64,000 nt of DNA. Origin: Pseudomonas sp. MWU13-2105. Its GTDB lineage: Bacteria > Pseudomonadota > Gammaproteobacteria > Pseudomonadales > Pseudomonadaceae. The number at the start of each line of letters is the position of its first letter. Positions within the stretch are counted from its first letter, which is position 1. The translations under genes and the position numbers were made by a program. The stretch is taken from the NCBI RefSeq assembly GCF_023242315.1, contig NZ_JALLIY010000007.1:248001-312000 (forward strand), in the 5' to 3' direction. This document shows positions 17,198 to 26,553 of the stretch, one piece after another. The notes under the pieces are model-generated. The model did no database searches and had not been told where the DNA came from. It saw only the letters and a list, made by a program, of their open reading frames with translations.

Positions 17198-19411
17198 ATG
17201 AATGTGATCGTTCCTTTTTCGCTAAGCCGGATTTCGCGGGTAGTAAAAATTGTCATGGTTGTACCGTTGTTGCTCGTAAGTGAGCAGGGTATGGCGGCGC
17301 GAATTATCAGTGGCGGTGAGCAAGTGGTCATCGGTGGCAGCACCGCCCCCGACAGTTATCTGGTCACGGGGGAGTCCGGCTTGACGGCCAATGGGGCGAG
17401 CACCAAGGAAATTCGTGCCGAGACGTCATCCAGTGTCACGCTCAATGACTCTGTCGTGACGGCGACCGGGACGTTGGCCGCTGTCGGACTGGTCGACTCT
17501 CATGCGGATATTGTCGGTAGCACGCTGACCAGCGCCGGAACGGGCTTGTCGCTTTCATACAATACCATCAACCCCCTCGGCTCGACGGCCACGGTAGTGG
17601 GTAGTGTGATCAGCGGCGGCTTGACCGGGGCGCTAGTGGGAGGGCCGAGCGTGTTGACGCTGGACACGACTCAATTAACGGCAACCGACGCTAATGGTGC
17701 GGGTCTACAGATGGCCGGCGGACAGGTTACGGCCAGCCAGAGTAATATTCGTGGTGGTCTCAACGGGGTGTTGGTATTTTCTGGAGACACAGCATTTCCT
17801 GCTGCCAGCCTGGTGCTTGACAAGAGCAATGTCGTTGGCGAAACAGGAGCCGCTGTCGTCGTTGATTTTCTCGGCGTGCCAGCGGATGCATTCACCATCG
17901 ACGTGCGCAACGGTTCGACGCTGGTGGGTGGCAATGGCGTGATTCTGGATGTGCGTGGCGGTGCTACCGCGAATTTGTTGGCTGACAATAGCGATTTGGT
18001 CGGCGATGTGATTGCCAAAGCCGGCAGCACCGCCAATGTCACCTTGCAGAACTTCGCCACCCTGACCGGGCGCCTGGAAAACGTCGATACGCTGACGCTC
18101 AACAGTCAGGGCAAGTGGGTCATGGTCGAGGACGGGCAGTTGACGAACCTGGTCATGGGCGGTGGTTCGGTACAGTTTGGCCAGCCTGGGGATTTCTACA
18201 CCTTGTCGGTGGAAAATCTCAGTGGCAATGGCAACTTCATCATGCATACCAATTTCGCCAGCGGCCAGACCGACTTCCTGAACGTGACCGGCACCGCCAC
18301 CGGCAGCCATACCCTGGATGTGGCCAGCAGCGGCGCGGATCCGTTGTCCGACAAGCAGATCCATGTGGTGCACAGCGCCAGCGGTGATGCGTCGTTCTCG
18401 CTGCTCAACGGTCGGGTGGACCTGGGCACTTACTCCTACGATCTGCTCCAAGTCGGCGCCAATGACTGGTACCTCGATGCCGCGAGCAAGATCATCAGCC
18501 CGGGGACGGATTCGATCCTGTCGTTGTTCGATGCTTCGCGCACCGTCTGGTACGGCGAATTGAGCACCCTGCGCGGTCGCATGGGCGAAGTACGGATGAA
18601 CAGCGGCCAGACCGGCGGCTGGATGCGCGCCTACGGTAACCGTTACGACGTGTCCGCCAACTCGGGGATGGCTTACAAGCAAGACCAGCAGGGCCTGTCC
18701 TTTGGCGTGGATACGCCGCTGCCGTCGGTAGGCGACGGGCAGTGGGTGTTCGGTCTGCTGGGCGGTTACAGCCATTCCAACCTGGATATGAAGTACGGTA
18801 CGACGGGTGAGGTCGACAGTTTCTATATCGGTTCCTACGCCACCTGGCTCGACGCCGAAAGCGGTTACTACTTCGACGGCGTGCTCAAGTTGAACCGCTT
18901 CCAGAATGAATCCAATGTCAGCCTCAGTGACGGCACGCGGGCCAAGGGGAGCTACAACACCAATGGCCTGGGCACGACGCTGGAATTCGGGCGGCATATC
19001 AAGCTGGACGACGGCTACTTCGTCGAGCCCTATGTCCAGGCGGCCGCGCTGGCGGTGCAGGGCAAGTCCTATTCCCTGGACAATGGCATGAGCGCCGATG
19101 GCAACCAGAGCCGTTCCCTGCTGGGTACGGTCGGTTCGACGGTGGGGCGTGATATCGACCTGGGCGGCGGTCAGATCCTCCAGCCGTACCTGAAAGCGGC
19201 CCTGGTGCATGAATTCGCCAAGGACAATGAAGTGCGGGTCAACAGCACCACGTTCAACAACGACCTGTCCGGGTCCCGCCTGGCCTTGGGCGGCGGTGCA
19301 GCGATGAAGGTGAACGACAAGGTGCAGATGCATGCCGATCTCGATTACAGCCACAGCAGCAAGATCAAGCAGCCATGGGGTGTGAATATCGGGGTTGAGT
19401 ACAAGTGGTAA
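17198..19411 (+). CDS. Type Va autotransporter, pertactin-like barrel
   Basis: 737 residues. The signal peptide spans about residues 1-34 (VVKIVMVVPLLLVSEQGMAA). The passenger, about residues 35-440, is a Gly/Ser/Thr/Val-rich beta-helix (TLNSQGKWVMVEDGQLTNLV and VSGNGNF-like turns). The C-terminal 270 residues are an autotransporter barrel: GGWMRAYGNRYDVSANSGMA, FGLLGGYSHSNLDMKYG and the aromatic C-terminus GVNIGVEYKW. No serine-protease or lipase motif is visible in the passenger, so adhesion or surface display is the likely role. No CT-N12-AG box was found in 17034-17197, unlike its neighbours. Followed by a strong terminator. Confidence 0.88.
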   Translation: MNVIVPFSLSRISRVVKIVMVVPLLLVSEQGMAARIISGGEQVVIGGSTAPDSYLVTGESGLTANGASTKEIRAETSSSVTLNDSVVTATGTLAAVGLVDSHADIVGSTLTSAGTGLSLSYNTINPLGSTATVVGSVISGGLTGALVGGPSVLTLDTTQLTATDANGAGLQMAGGQVTASQSNIRGGLNGVLVFSGDTAFPAASLVLDKSNVVGETGAAVVVDFLGVPADAFTIDVRNGSTLVGGNGVILDVRGGATANLLADNSDLVGDVIAKAGSTANVTLQNFATLTGRLENVDTLTLNSQGKWVMVEDGQLTNLVMGGGSVQFGQPGDFYTLSVENLSGNGNFIMHTNFASGQTDFLNVTGTATGSHTLDVASSGADPLSDKQIHVVHSASGDASFSLLNGRVDLGTYSYDLLQVGANDWYLDAASKIISPGTDSILSLFDASRTVWYGELSTLRGRMGEVRMNSGQTGGWMRAYGNRYDVSANSGMAYKQDQQGLSFGVDTPLPSVGDGQWVFGLLGGYSHSNLDMKYGTTGEVDSFYIGSYATWLDAESGYYFDGVLKLNRFQNESNVSLSDGTRAKGSYNTNGLGTTLEFGRHIKLDDGYFVEPYVQAAALAVQGKSYSLDNGMSADGNQSRSLLGTVGSTVGRDIDLGGGQILQPYLKAALVHEFAKDNEVRVNSTTFNNDLSGSRLALGGGAAMKVNDKVQMHADLDYSHSSKIKQPWGVNIGVEYKW

Positions 19412-19453
19412 TGTCATACCGATGACAGGGTTGTTATCCATTCATTGTTTTGT

Positions 19454-19485
19454 AGAAGGGCCGCCATGGCCCTTCTTTTATTTTT
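19454..19485 (+). terminator. Rho-independent terminator
   Basis: AGAAGGGCC / GGCCCTTCT stem with a 5-nt loop followed by TTTATTTTT, downstream of the autotransporter. Confidence 0.92.
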
Positions 19486-19526
19486 AATAAACGACTGTAC
19501 AAGCCTGATTCAAGTGTCTTGTCAAC

Positions 19527-19571
19527 TTAGCAGTTCTGTCAGTACCCAAATGGCTTCGCTCGGCGTTAAAT
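19527..19571 (+). promoter_or_regulatory. lux/las-type box with spaced -10 (promoter of the 19649 gene)
   Basis: TTAGCAGTTCTGTCAG (19527-19542) shares CAGTTCTG and the -AG end with the stronger boxes. TTAAAT (19566-19571) follows after 23 nt. The flank CAGTA-CC also matches the 14817 box. Confidence 0.6.
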
Positions 19572-19648
19572 GATTGAACTTGTGTCAGTCAAAAAACCAG
19601 GCATCCATTTCAGGTTTACCACTCAGTTGACTGAGGAGGGAACAGAAT

Positions 19649-21157
19649 ATGTCAAAGTCCAAACGGAACTCCCGCCAGGATGAGCCTCAAGAGTTGCCAA
19701 TACCTAAACCTCTTGGCGTCGTTCCACCTATCGCCGGTGGAGAAGAGAATCTTGTGCACACGCGGGATTTGACGCGTCCGTTAAAAATTCAGATAGATCA
19801 ATGGAATAACTGGGCCCCGCAAGAAGGACGCTATGACGAAGTCATTCTCTTCTGGGATGGCGCGCCCTTGGGCGCATTGACGCGCCTGGAGGGCCCAGGA
19901 CCTTTTAGCGATGTGCAACGTCAACTTGAAGTGCCGGCGGAGAAACTTGTCGAGGGTATTCACGCGCTGTACTACACCGTGAAAATCTGGAGTGCCACGA
20001 CTCCGGCGGAAAGCTTTCCGGCCAATGTGACGATAGACACCACCAAACCCAGATTGAACCAGGCCGAGGACAAACTGATTTTTCCCGCCGAGATCCTCAA
20101 TGACGGCGTGACCGCTGCTTACCTGGCTGCAAACAACGATCAGGTCAAGGCGACGATCCCCCGTTACGATGAGAACACCACCGGGCCCAAACCGGGTGAC
20201 ATCATCACCTGGTACCTGAATATAAGATCGGGGACGGGTGAACCGGATCAACTGCGGGTCGACTCGATGACCGTGCCTTACCCGGTACCCGCGTTACTGG
20301 AAGTGGTGTATCCAGGCCAGGCATTTGTCGACTTCGGTGATCGCGAAGGCTATGCACGTTATCGGGTCGAGGATCGCGCGGGCAATATCAGCGAGTTGTC
20401 GGCGCGGGTCGATCTGGATGTGAAGGCGACGCCAACGCCGCGTGACCTGACCTATGCCCGTGTCAACGAAGCCACGGGGAGCCCGCAGGCCAGCCAGCTG
20501 GATCCTAATCCCCCCGGTGTCGTGCTGAGCGGCGTCATTGTCACCATCCCGCAAAACGCCCTTATCTCCGACGGTGAAACAGCGGCAGTCCTTTTTGGCG
20601 AACCGGGCTCTTTCGGTTTCTATCGGGCTGAAACACCGATTACCGCCGGTGGGCGCGAGTATCGAATTCCGCGGGACTACATCGCGCGTAATGTGAGAAA
20701 AATGATTCCGGTATCTTTTGCGGTCACCGTACCGGGTTTGCCTGATCCGTTGCCCTCCGCTGTGCATAACCTGAGCATTTCAAGCCTGACCAACTTGCCG
20801 ACGATCCAGTGCGACAAAGTCAGCGGCAGTGGTGGCAGTGCTGTCCTGCGTCTCTCGCAAATCAATGATGGCGGCGTGGCCACCTTTACCCAGATGAGCT
20901 GGAAGTACATGGCGACCTGGCAGTTCTTCAGGGTGACGGTAAGGGGGGTACTCATTACGGGCGGACAGGAAACCGTGACCGTGCTCGACGCCGGTCCCGT
21001 CCCGGCAAGCGGGACCGTGCAAGGGGGGACGATCTCCAAAACCGCGCTGCAACGTTTCCTGCGTGGCGAAAGCCTCGACATCCGCTCCTATGCCAGCTTT
21101 GACAACAAGGCGAACTGGTATGACTTTCCCTACATGACGCCGACGCTGGTTGACTGA
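19649..21157 (+). CDS. Ig-like-repeat protein, function unknown
   Basis: 502 residues. GAGGAGGGAAC is a strong ribosome site. No signal peptide. The N-terminal 40 residues are polar and Pro-rich. Then come beta-rich modules: LKIQIDQWNNWAPQEGRYDE, FPANVTIDTTKPRLNQAEDK, ARYRVEDRAGNISELSARVD. The phrase DTTKP / DRAGNIS recurs in bacterial Ig-like domains. Overall architecture parallels the 15000 and 37195 products, which share the same predicted promoter type. The 3' end is 20 bp from the convergent fimbrial adhesin gene. Confidence 0.65.
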   Translation: MSKSKRNSRQDEPQELPIPKPLGVVPPIAGGEENLVHTRDLTRPLKIQIDQWNNWAPQEGRYDEVILFWDGAPLGALTRLEGPGPFSDVQRQLEVPAEKLVEGIHALYYTVKIWSATTPAESFPANVTIDTTKPRLNQAEDKLIFPAEILNDGVTAAYLAANNDQVKATIPRYDENTTGPKPGDIITWYLNIRSGTGEPDQLRVDSMTVPYPVPALLEVVYPGQAFVDFGDREGYARYRVEDRAGNISELSARVDLDVKATPTPRDLTYARVNEATGSPQASQLDPNPPGVVLSGVIVTIPQNALISDGETAAVLFGEPGSFGFYRAETPITAGGREYRIPRDYIARNVRKMIPVSFAVTVPGLPDPLPSAVHNLSISSLTNLPTIQCDKVSGSGGSAVLRLSQINDGGVATFTQMSWKYMATWQFFRVTVRGVLITGGQETVTVLDAGPVPASGTVQGGTISKTALQRFLRGESLDIRSYASFDNKANWYDFPYMTPTLVD

Positions 21158-21177
21158 CCGGCGCCGACCCCGTCGAC

Positions 21178-22266
21178 CTAGCGATAGGTGATGGTGAAAT
21201 TCAAGGCGCCCTTGGCATCGCCGGGCCTTATCCGGGCCTCGGTCTGGTAGAAACGGGCCATGAAGTCCAGTACCGTCGTGCCCGGTCTGACAGGAATCAT
21301 GGGCACCTCGGTACCCAGTGCCACCGGGGTCACGCCATCGCCCCTGAGTATCTGGATACCGAACCCCGCGGCGCTGGAGTCCGTGGTCAAGCTGAAAATC
21401 CCGCGGTCTTCCTCGATGGGTTGCGAGCCGCGAACGCCATCGAGCTTGATCGTCGCGGTGGCGACATTCTCGTCGCCGGGGTCGGCTTCGCAGGCGCTGA
21501 GGGTGATGTTGAACGACACCGCCGTGGTGCTGAATCCGGGGCCGCTGAAGTCGGCCGCGTCCCACTCGCCCAAACGCACCGGATCGGCGCTCACCGGGTT
21601 GCCGGTGGTGCCGCACTGCGCCTGAATCACCGTGCCCTGCGCGGCAAAGCTGAAGCCTTTACCCACGCCACTGAAGTGTCCGCTGAACAGTTCGCCGCCA
21701 TCCAGCGGGTTGGGGCCGGTCGGGATCGGGCCGGTCTTGATCAGGGTGACATAGGCCCGCAGGCTCTGCAGGGAGAAGGCGAAGTGGCCCGTGACCTGGT
21801 CCTGATAGGCGTCGAAGGGGGGCACGGGGCGACCGTCCACGGGGATGAAGGTGTTCAGGCCGCTGCCGTCGAACGGGAAGGCCAGCCTGACGAAGGCGCC
21901 CACCCCCGGAATATTGGTGCTGAACACCTTGCCGCTCAGATCCTCGCCATTGATCGGCGGCAGATCGCCGGGGAACAGGGCGACGCTGGGCAGTGCCTGG
22001 AAATTCAGGACAACACCGGGGGTCACGATCTGGCAGTCCAGTTGCGAACTGCCTCCGCTGCTGAAGGTGTGCCGGGCGAAGGTGCCGATGATGCTCCCCA
22101 CCGGAGCATTCAACGGCACATACAAAGTCCCCAACTGGGCCTGAAAGACCAGGGGACCGCTGCCGACTTCCCAGGCGCAGTTATCGCTGGCGGCGAATGC
22201 CGTCGAAGCCTGGCTGCCGGCAGCCAGCAGCAGGGGCGCCAGCAGTTTTCGTATCAATCGATTCAT
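21178..22266 (-). CDS. Fimbrial tip adhesin of the chaperone-usher operon
   Basis: About 362 residues starting MNRLIRKLLAPLLLAAGSQA with a signal peptide ending at TAFA. Two-domain layout: an N-terminal receptor-binding region (about 25-200; FVRLAFPFDGSGLNTFIPVD) and a C-terminal pilin domain (about 205-362) with a Cys pair (QCGTTGNPV, LSACEADPGD) and the terminal beta strand ALNFTITYR. This is typical of tip adhesins donated to the usher first. Last gene of a pilin-chaperone-usher-adhesin operon on the minus strand. An in-frame start at 22299 exists, but the signal peptide fits 22266. Receptor unknown. Confidence 0.8.
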   Translation of the reverse strand: MNRLIRKLLAPLLLAAGSQASTAFAASDNCAWEVGSGPLVFQAQLGTLYVPLNAPVGSIIGTFARHTFSSGGSSQLDCQIVTPGVVLNFQALPSVALFPGDLPPINGEDLSGKVFSTNIPGVGAFVRLAFPFDGSGLNTFIPVDGRPVPPFDAYQDQVTGHFAFSLQSLRAYVTLIKTGPIPTGPNPLDGGELFSGHFSGVGKGFSFAAQGTVIQAQCGTTGNPVSADPVRLGEWDAADFSGPGFSTTAVSFNITLSACEADPGDENVATATIKLDGVRGSQPIEEDRGIFSLTTDSSAAGFGIQILRGDGVTPVALGTEVPMIPVRPGTTVLDFMARFYQTEARIRPGDAKGALNFTITYR

Positions 22267-22311
22267 GATGTTTCCTGTTGAATGAGGCGCCTGGAGCATC
22301 GGTCTGTCGGT

Positions 22312-24852
22312 TCACAACCCGGCCACGGGCTGGCAGGTCAGGGTCTGCAAGTGATAGCCCTGGCTCTGCTCCAGCCGTTGCGGGTCGATCTGCAGATGGC
22401 AGCGGACGTCGTTGTCCTCGCCCCAACGCACTTCCAGGCGTTGCGCTTCCAGCGCCACGGAGAGCAGCACCTGACCGGCCTGGCCGACGGTGCCGAGTTC
22501 GTTGCCCCGGGTATCGCTGACCTGGGCGCCGAATGGCAGCAGCTGGCCTTCGACGGTATGGCCGGTGATCAGCAGGCGATTGACCGTACGTGCCGCGAAC
22601 GTACTCTTGACCACCGCGCCGCGTCTTGGCACCACCTGGGCCGTACCGTTATCGATCTCGACCTCGGGTCCCAACTGGTCGCTTTGCAAGGTCAGGGAGT
22701 TGGCCCGATAGGGTCGCAGAGAGGGCACCAGGGCAAAGCCACGGTCGTTGGTCTTCACTCCGGCGGCGTTCTGCACACCGACGCCGGCGATGTCGGGCAC
22801 CTCGACCAGTGCCGCGGTTTCCCCCAGGTAAGGGCCCATTTCCAGGCCGTCGCCGTGGAGCAACAGCGCGCCACTGGCGTTGAGCGAGGCGTTGCGATAA
22901 TGGTTGCCCTGGGTCAGGCCGGCGCCGACATTTCCCGAGGTCCCTTGATAACCCAGGGAGAGCGCGGCGGATTGTTGTCCATTGGCATCCTCGCTCACGC
23001 TGGTCCGGTAATTGATCCGGTTTTCATCGGCATTGCCCGACAGGCTGGCGCGTTGACTGGATTGTCCGGCGCTGTTTTGCAGGTCGAACGAGAGCATGCT
23101 CGATGAACCGATATCCAGTGGCAGTGACACGCTCAGGCCGAATTGCCGTTGATCGCTTGGGCGGGTGTTCGGCCGATTGCTCAACGACTGTTGGGCGAAG
23201 AAATTGTAGGAAACCCCGCGATGCTGGGTGTTGAAGCCGAGCTGGAATTGGCGCTGGGTGTAGCTCGTCTGCCAATAATCCTGATGGGACAGGGTCAGGT
23301 TGACCGAACTCAGCCTGCCGACTTTCTGGTAGGCACTGGCCTCCAGGCGACTGCGCCGGCTGCCGACGAAGCTCGAATCGCGCTCGCGCTCGCGAACCGC
23401 TTCCTCGAAGTCACGGTAGCCCGGGGTGGAATAGCGATAGCCGGCGAAGCGCAGGTTGGTTCCGGTCTGGAACGACTTGCCGTATTTCATCGCGTAGCTC
23501 ATGCCTTGCACGGTCCGTGAGGTTTGCGGGTTGATCGTCGCGCTGGAGTGGGTCAGGTCCAGCGCCAGGGCGCCGAATGAACCCAGGTCCCGGGACGCGC
23601 CGAGGTTGCCTGCCTGGTAGAAGTCGCTGCCCATCAGGCCACCATAGAGGGTGGTGCGCCAGCCCGTGCCGACGGCCAGAGTCCCTTGCCAGAGCTGTGC
23701 GTCAGTGCCAGGTCCGATTGCGTTGTGGCGACCGAGGGCGGCGCTGTAGCGCCAGACCCCTTCACGCAACAGGTTGCTGAGTGTGGAATAGGGCTGGGAG
23801 AAACGATGCACCTGGCCGTCGGCCTCGGTCAGGACGATTTCCAGTTCGCCGCTACTGGCCACGGTACTCAGGTCGTCGATTTCATAGGGGCCGGGGCTGA
23901 CATAGGTGGAGTAGATCGGGTAGCCGTTCTGCAGGACTTCAAGTTTGGCGCGGGTTTGCGCGACACCACGGATGACCGGGGCATAGCTTTGCAGTGTGTC
24001 CGGCAACATTTCCTGATCGGAAGCGATGATCGCACCCTTGAACGGCACGCTTTTGAAAATATCGCCGCCGGTAAAGGTTTCACCGAGCGTCAGGTTCGCA
24101 TTCAGTCCGGGCAGATCGCGCTGGGCATAGGTATAGGCGCTGTTCCACTCGCGGCGACCTTGTTCGTCCTGGCGCAGCGATCGGTTGCCGCGCAGGCGCC
24201 AGGCGCCGAGGTTCACGCCGCCATTGAGGTAGAGATCGTCGCTGTGGCTGGAGCCACCCTGGCGATGGTTGCTCTGCTGTGCCGACAATTGATAGTTGAC
24301 GAAGGCCGCGTTGATGCCACTGTCCCAATGCTCCGGGGCAATATAACCGACCACGTCGCGGCGCATGGCAATCTGTGGCACGGAGATCGCCAGCCTGAGC
24401 TGGCTGCCTTCGAACCGGGTGTCGGCACCGGGGATCAGCCGTGCCAGGTCGACGCAGTCGGCCGACAAGGGCGCGTTATCGGCCAGGCTTTCGAGCTTCA
24501 CCCCAAGCGTCCCGAGCAGTTCGGCGGACAGGCAGGGCTGCAGGCGATTGCCTTCCGGACTTGGGCTGAAGTCGATCTCCCGTGAGCCGGCGGGGCGCTG
24601 ATTGATCAGCAGTTCGACCCGGTAGCGGCCCGGCCCCAGATCGTGTTGCTGGCCCAGTGCCTTGAGGGCCTGGGCACTGGCGTCGCCGGCGTATCCAGGG
24701 TGCTGGTGCAGAAAGCCGGATTGAAACTCGATGGCCGGTTCGGCCCGTACCGGCGCGGTGTCGAACACCAGGGCGCCACTGCCGCCCAGCATCAGCAGAT
24801 GAACCAGGCGCTGGCGGCAAGATGGCTGCCGGTCTCGAAACAATGGAGTCAT
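22312..24852 (-). CDS. Outer-membrane fimbrial usher (FimD/PapC family)
   Basis: About 846 residues from ATG 24852 (GTG 24882 is an alternative). After the signal region come the periplasmic N-terminal domain (IEFQSGFLHQHPGYAG), then the conserved barrel and plug region (LNLTLGETFTGGDIFKSVPF, SYAPVIRGVAQTRAKLEVLQ, GPYEIDDLSTVASSGELEIV). The C-terminal domains end YHLQTLTCQPVAGL. The usher forms the pore that assembles and exports the fimbrial subunits delivered by the chaperone. Length is normal for the family. Confidence 0.92.
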   Translation of the reverse strand: MTPLFRDRQPSCRQRLVHLLMLGGSGALVFDTAPVRAEPAIEFQSGFLHQHPGYAGDASAQALKALGQQHDLGPGRYRVELLINQRPAGSREIDFSPSPEGNRLQPCLSAELLGTLGVKLESLADNAPLSADCVDLARLIPGADTRFEGSQLRLAISVPQIAMRRDVVGYIAPEHWDSGINAAFVNYQLSAQQSNHRQGGSSHSDDLYLNGGVNLGAWRLRGNRSLRQDEQGRREWNSAYTYAQRDLPGLNANLTLGETFTGGDIFKSVPFKGAIIASDQEMLPDTLQSYAPVIRGVAQTRAKLEVLQNGYPIYSTYVSPGPYEIDDLSTVASSGELEIVLTEADGQVHRFSQPYSTLSNLLREGVWRYSAALGRHNAIGPGTDAQLWQGTLAVGTGWRTTLYGGLMGSDFYQAGNLGASRDLGSFGALALDLTHSSATINPQTSRTVQGMSYAMKYGKSFQTGTNLRFAGYRYSTPGYRDFEEAVRERERDSSFVGSRRSRLEASAYQKVGRLSSVNLTLSHQDYWQTSYTQRQFQLGFNTQHRGVSYNFFAQQSLSNRPNTRPSDQRQFGLSVSLPLDIGSSSMLSFDLQNSAGQSSQRASLSGNADENRINYRTSVSEDANGQQSAALSLGYQGTSGNVGAGLTQGNHYRNASLNASGALLLHGDGLEMGPYLGETAALVEVPDIAGVGVQNAAGVKTNDRGFALVPSLRPYRANSLTLQSDQLGPEVEIDNGTAQVVPRRGAVVKSTFAARTVNRLLITGHTVEGQLLPFGAQVSDTRGNELGTVGQAGQVLLSVALEAQRLEVRWGEDNDVRCHLQIDPQRLEQSQGYHLQTLTCQPVAGL

Positions 24853-24885
24853 GATGGTCTTCACGCAGGTCAGGAGGGGCACGCC

Positions 24886-25641
24886 TCAAGGGGTGAGTTG
24901 CACGGGCGCGTGCTGGGGCGCGCTGACCGCGCCGTAGTCATTGATGGCGGTGAAGCTGACGCGCAAGCCGGCGACCGGTTCGAGCGCGCTCAAGGCAAAG
25001 CGCTGCTGCTTCATCGGCTCGACCATGGCCGGATTGTTCAGCGTTTCGAGCGGGCCGTTGGTGCTCAGCTCGATGCGGCTGAACGACACATGAAAGGGGG
25101 TCGGATTGTTCACCACCAAATGAGGCTTGCCGCCGATGTGTTCGAGCGACCAGTGCAGGTCCTTGAGACGGCTGGCCGGTTTGTCCTTGAGCTGGGCGGG
25201 CCGGTAGAACAGCTTGATCCGGGTGCGCAGGGCGATATTCAGGACATTGCCCTCCACGGCGCCGGCCTGTGGGATCTCCTGCACGTTGAAGTAGAACAGT
25301 GACTCCCGGTCGGTCGGCAGGTTATTGGGCAGGCCGTTGATCTGGACCTGCTGCTCTTTGCCGGGATTGAGCCGGAACAATGGCGGCGAGGGTATGAAGG
25401 GCACGGCCGTGGTGGTGTCGTCGCTGGCGGTGTTGACCCAGGTCTGTACCGCGTAGGGGCTCTGGCTGGGATTGTTGACGATCAGCGAGACACTGCGTTT
25501 ATCACTTTCGAACACCACCCGGGTGGCGTTCAGGCTCAGGGCGGCCTGGCTGAGCGGGGTGTACGAGGCCAGCAGAAACAGGGTCGTGCCGACGCCGAGG
25601 GCTGCGCGTAACGTCGCCGCCGGGGGGATGAAACCGAGCAT
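24886..25641 (-). CDS. Periplasmic fimbrial chaperone (PapD/FimC family)
   Basis: 251 residues with a signal peptide to about residue 33 (LFLLASYTPLSQA). Two Ig-like domains are evident: LNATRVVFESDKRSVSLIVN, NPSQSPYAVQTWVN, the G1-strand motif PPLFRLNPGKEQQVQI, RESLFYFNVQEIP and IKLFYRP. These are the conserved pilus-chaperone positions, including the Lys/Arg clasp for subunit C-termini. It donates a strand to pilins in the periplasm. Second gene of the operon. Confidence 0.92.
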   Translation of the reverse strand: MLGFIPPAATLRAALGVGTTLFLLASYTPLSQAALSLNATRVVFESDKRSVSLIVNNPSQSPYAVQTWVNTASDDTTTAVPFIPSPPLFRLNPGKEQQVQINGLPNNLPTDRESLFYFNVQEIPQAGAVEGNVLNIALRTRIKLFYRPAQLKDKPASRLKDLHWSLEHIGGKPHLVVNNPTPFHVSFSRIELSTNGPLETLNNPAMVEPMKQQRFALSALEPVAGLRVSFTAINDYGAVSAPQHAPVQLTP

Positions 25642-25741
25642 GGATCAATACCTTTGGAACAGGCGCGGGATTCGCGCCTGAAGTGCAGCGTGAAGTGCCC
25701 CGCGCGTGGTCAGGCCACGTCGCTGGCGTGCGAGCGGGCGA

Positions 25742-26302
25742 TCAGTTGACGGCCACCACGAACAGCACGTCGGCCGAGGCCGAACCGGGCTGGACGCTGC
25801 CGGTGGCGGGCGCCGTGCGGCGGTAGTAGGCGTTGAAGAGCATGTCGGTCGGCCCGGTGGCATTCAGGTCGTATTCGGCCGAGGTGTCGCCGGGGGCGAT
25901 CGAGTCACCGGTCTTGTCGCGAATCACGATGGCCACGCCCTTGGCCACACTCGTGTCATTGTCGGGACCTACCGAGAAGTAGTTGCCACTGGAATCCGCG
26001 ACGCCATTGAAGGTGACCTCGGCGGTATTGGCGGTGCCGCCACAGGTGGCAGAGTCCTTCACCCGCAGGACGAAGCTCTTGCCACGGTATTCCTGGCCCG
26101 GCGCGGTAAAGCGGCTGGCGTCGACGCTGCCCATCTTGACCTGGTTGCCGATGGCGCCGTCTTCCGGGTTGACCACTTCGATCGGGCAGGTGCTGCTGGT
26201 GATCTTGCCTTCGAAGTTGATCATGCCGGTATTGGCGAAGGCCGCGGTGCCCGCCAGGCTGGCAGCCAGGCCCAGGGAAAGGGCGATCAAAGAGGTTTTC
26301 AT
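25742..26302 (-). CDS. Major fimbrial subunit (type 1 pilin-like)
   Basis: 186 residues from ATG 26302 with AGGA upstream. The signal peptide is MKTSLIALSLGLAASLAGTA ending AFA. The mature protein begins NTGMINFEGKITSSTCPIEV; the Cys pairs with that in DSATCGGTANTAEVTF. The C-terminal strand SADVLFVVAVN has the alternating hydrophobic pattern and penultimate residues of chaperone-usher pilins. First gene of the operon, giving the order pilin, chaperone, usher, adhesin. A run of eight C residues (minus strand; 26433-26440) lies in its upstream region. Confidence 0.9.
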   Translation of the reverse strand: MKTSLIALSLGLAASLAGTAAFANTGMINFEGKITSSTCPIEVVNPEDGAIGNQVKMGSVDASRFTAPGQEYRGKSFVLRVKDSATCGGTANTAEVTFNGVADSSGNYFSVGPDNDTSVAKGVAIVIRDKTGDSIAPGDTSAEYDLNATGPTDMLFNAYYRRTAPATGSVQPGSASADVLFVVAVN

Positions 26303-26506
26303 AGGGTCAATCCTGTTTCGCGCAGTGCCCGGCATTTCAGGGATAAGACGAGACTCCAGGGGGCTGCACTGCGATATGGTAAGGCCGGTATCGGTGGGGA
26401 ATGTCTCGGCGCAGGAGTCTAGGGACGCGGGTGGGGGGGGAGATATGAGAGAGTTCTCATTGTGTGGCGGTAAAGTAAATGTGGGAGGAACTGGGGAGAC
26501 CCCGGC

Positions 26507-26541
26507 TTTAACCACAACAGTTGTATTCTGCTGTGGTTAAA
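26507..26541 (-). terminator. Hairpin downstream of the RHS gene
   Basis: TTTAACCACAACAG (26507-26520) and CTGCTGTGGTTAAA (26528-26541) form a 14-bp stem with one imperfect pair. The adjacent AAAACC-AAGA-GGTTTT forms a second small stem. Position fits transcript termination of the leftward RHS gene before the fimbrial operon. Confidence 0.6.
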
Positions 26542-26553
26542 ACCAAGAGGTTT

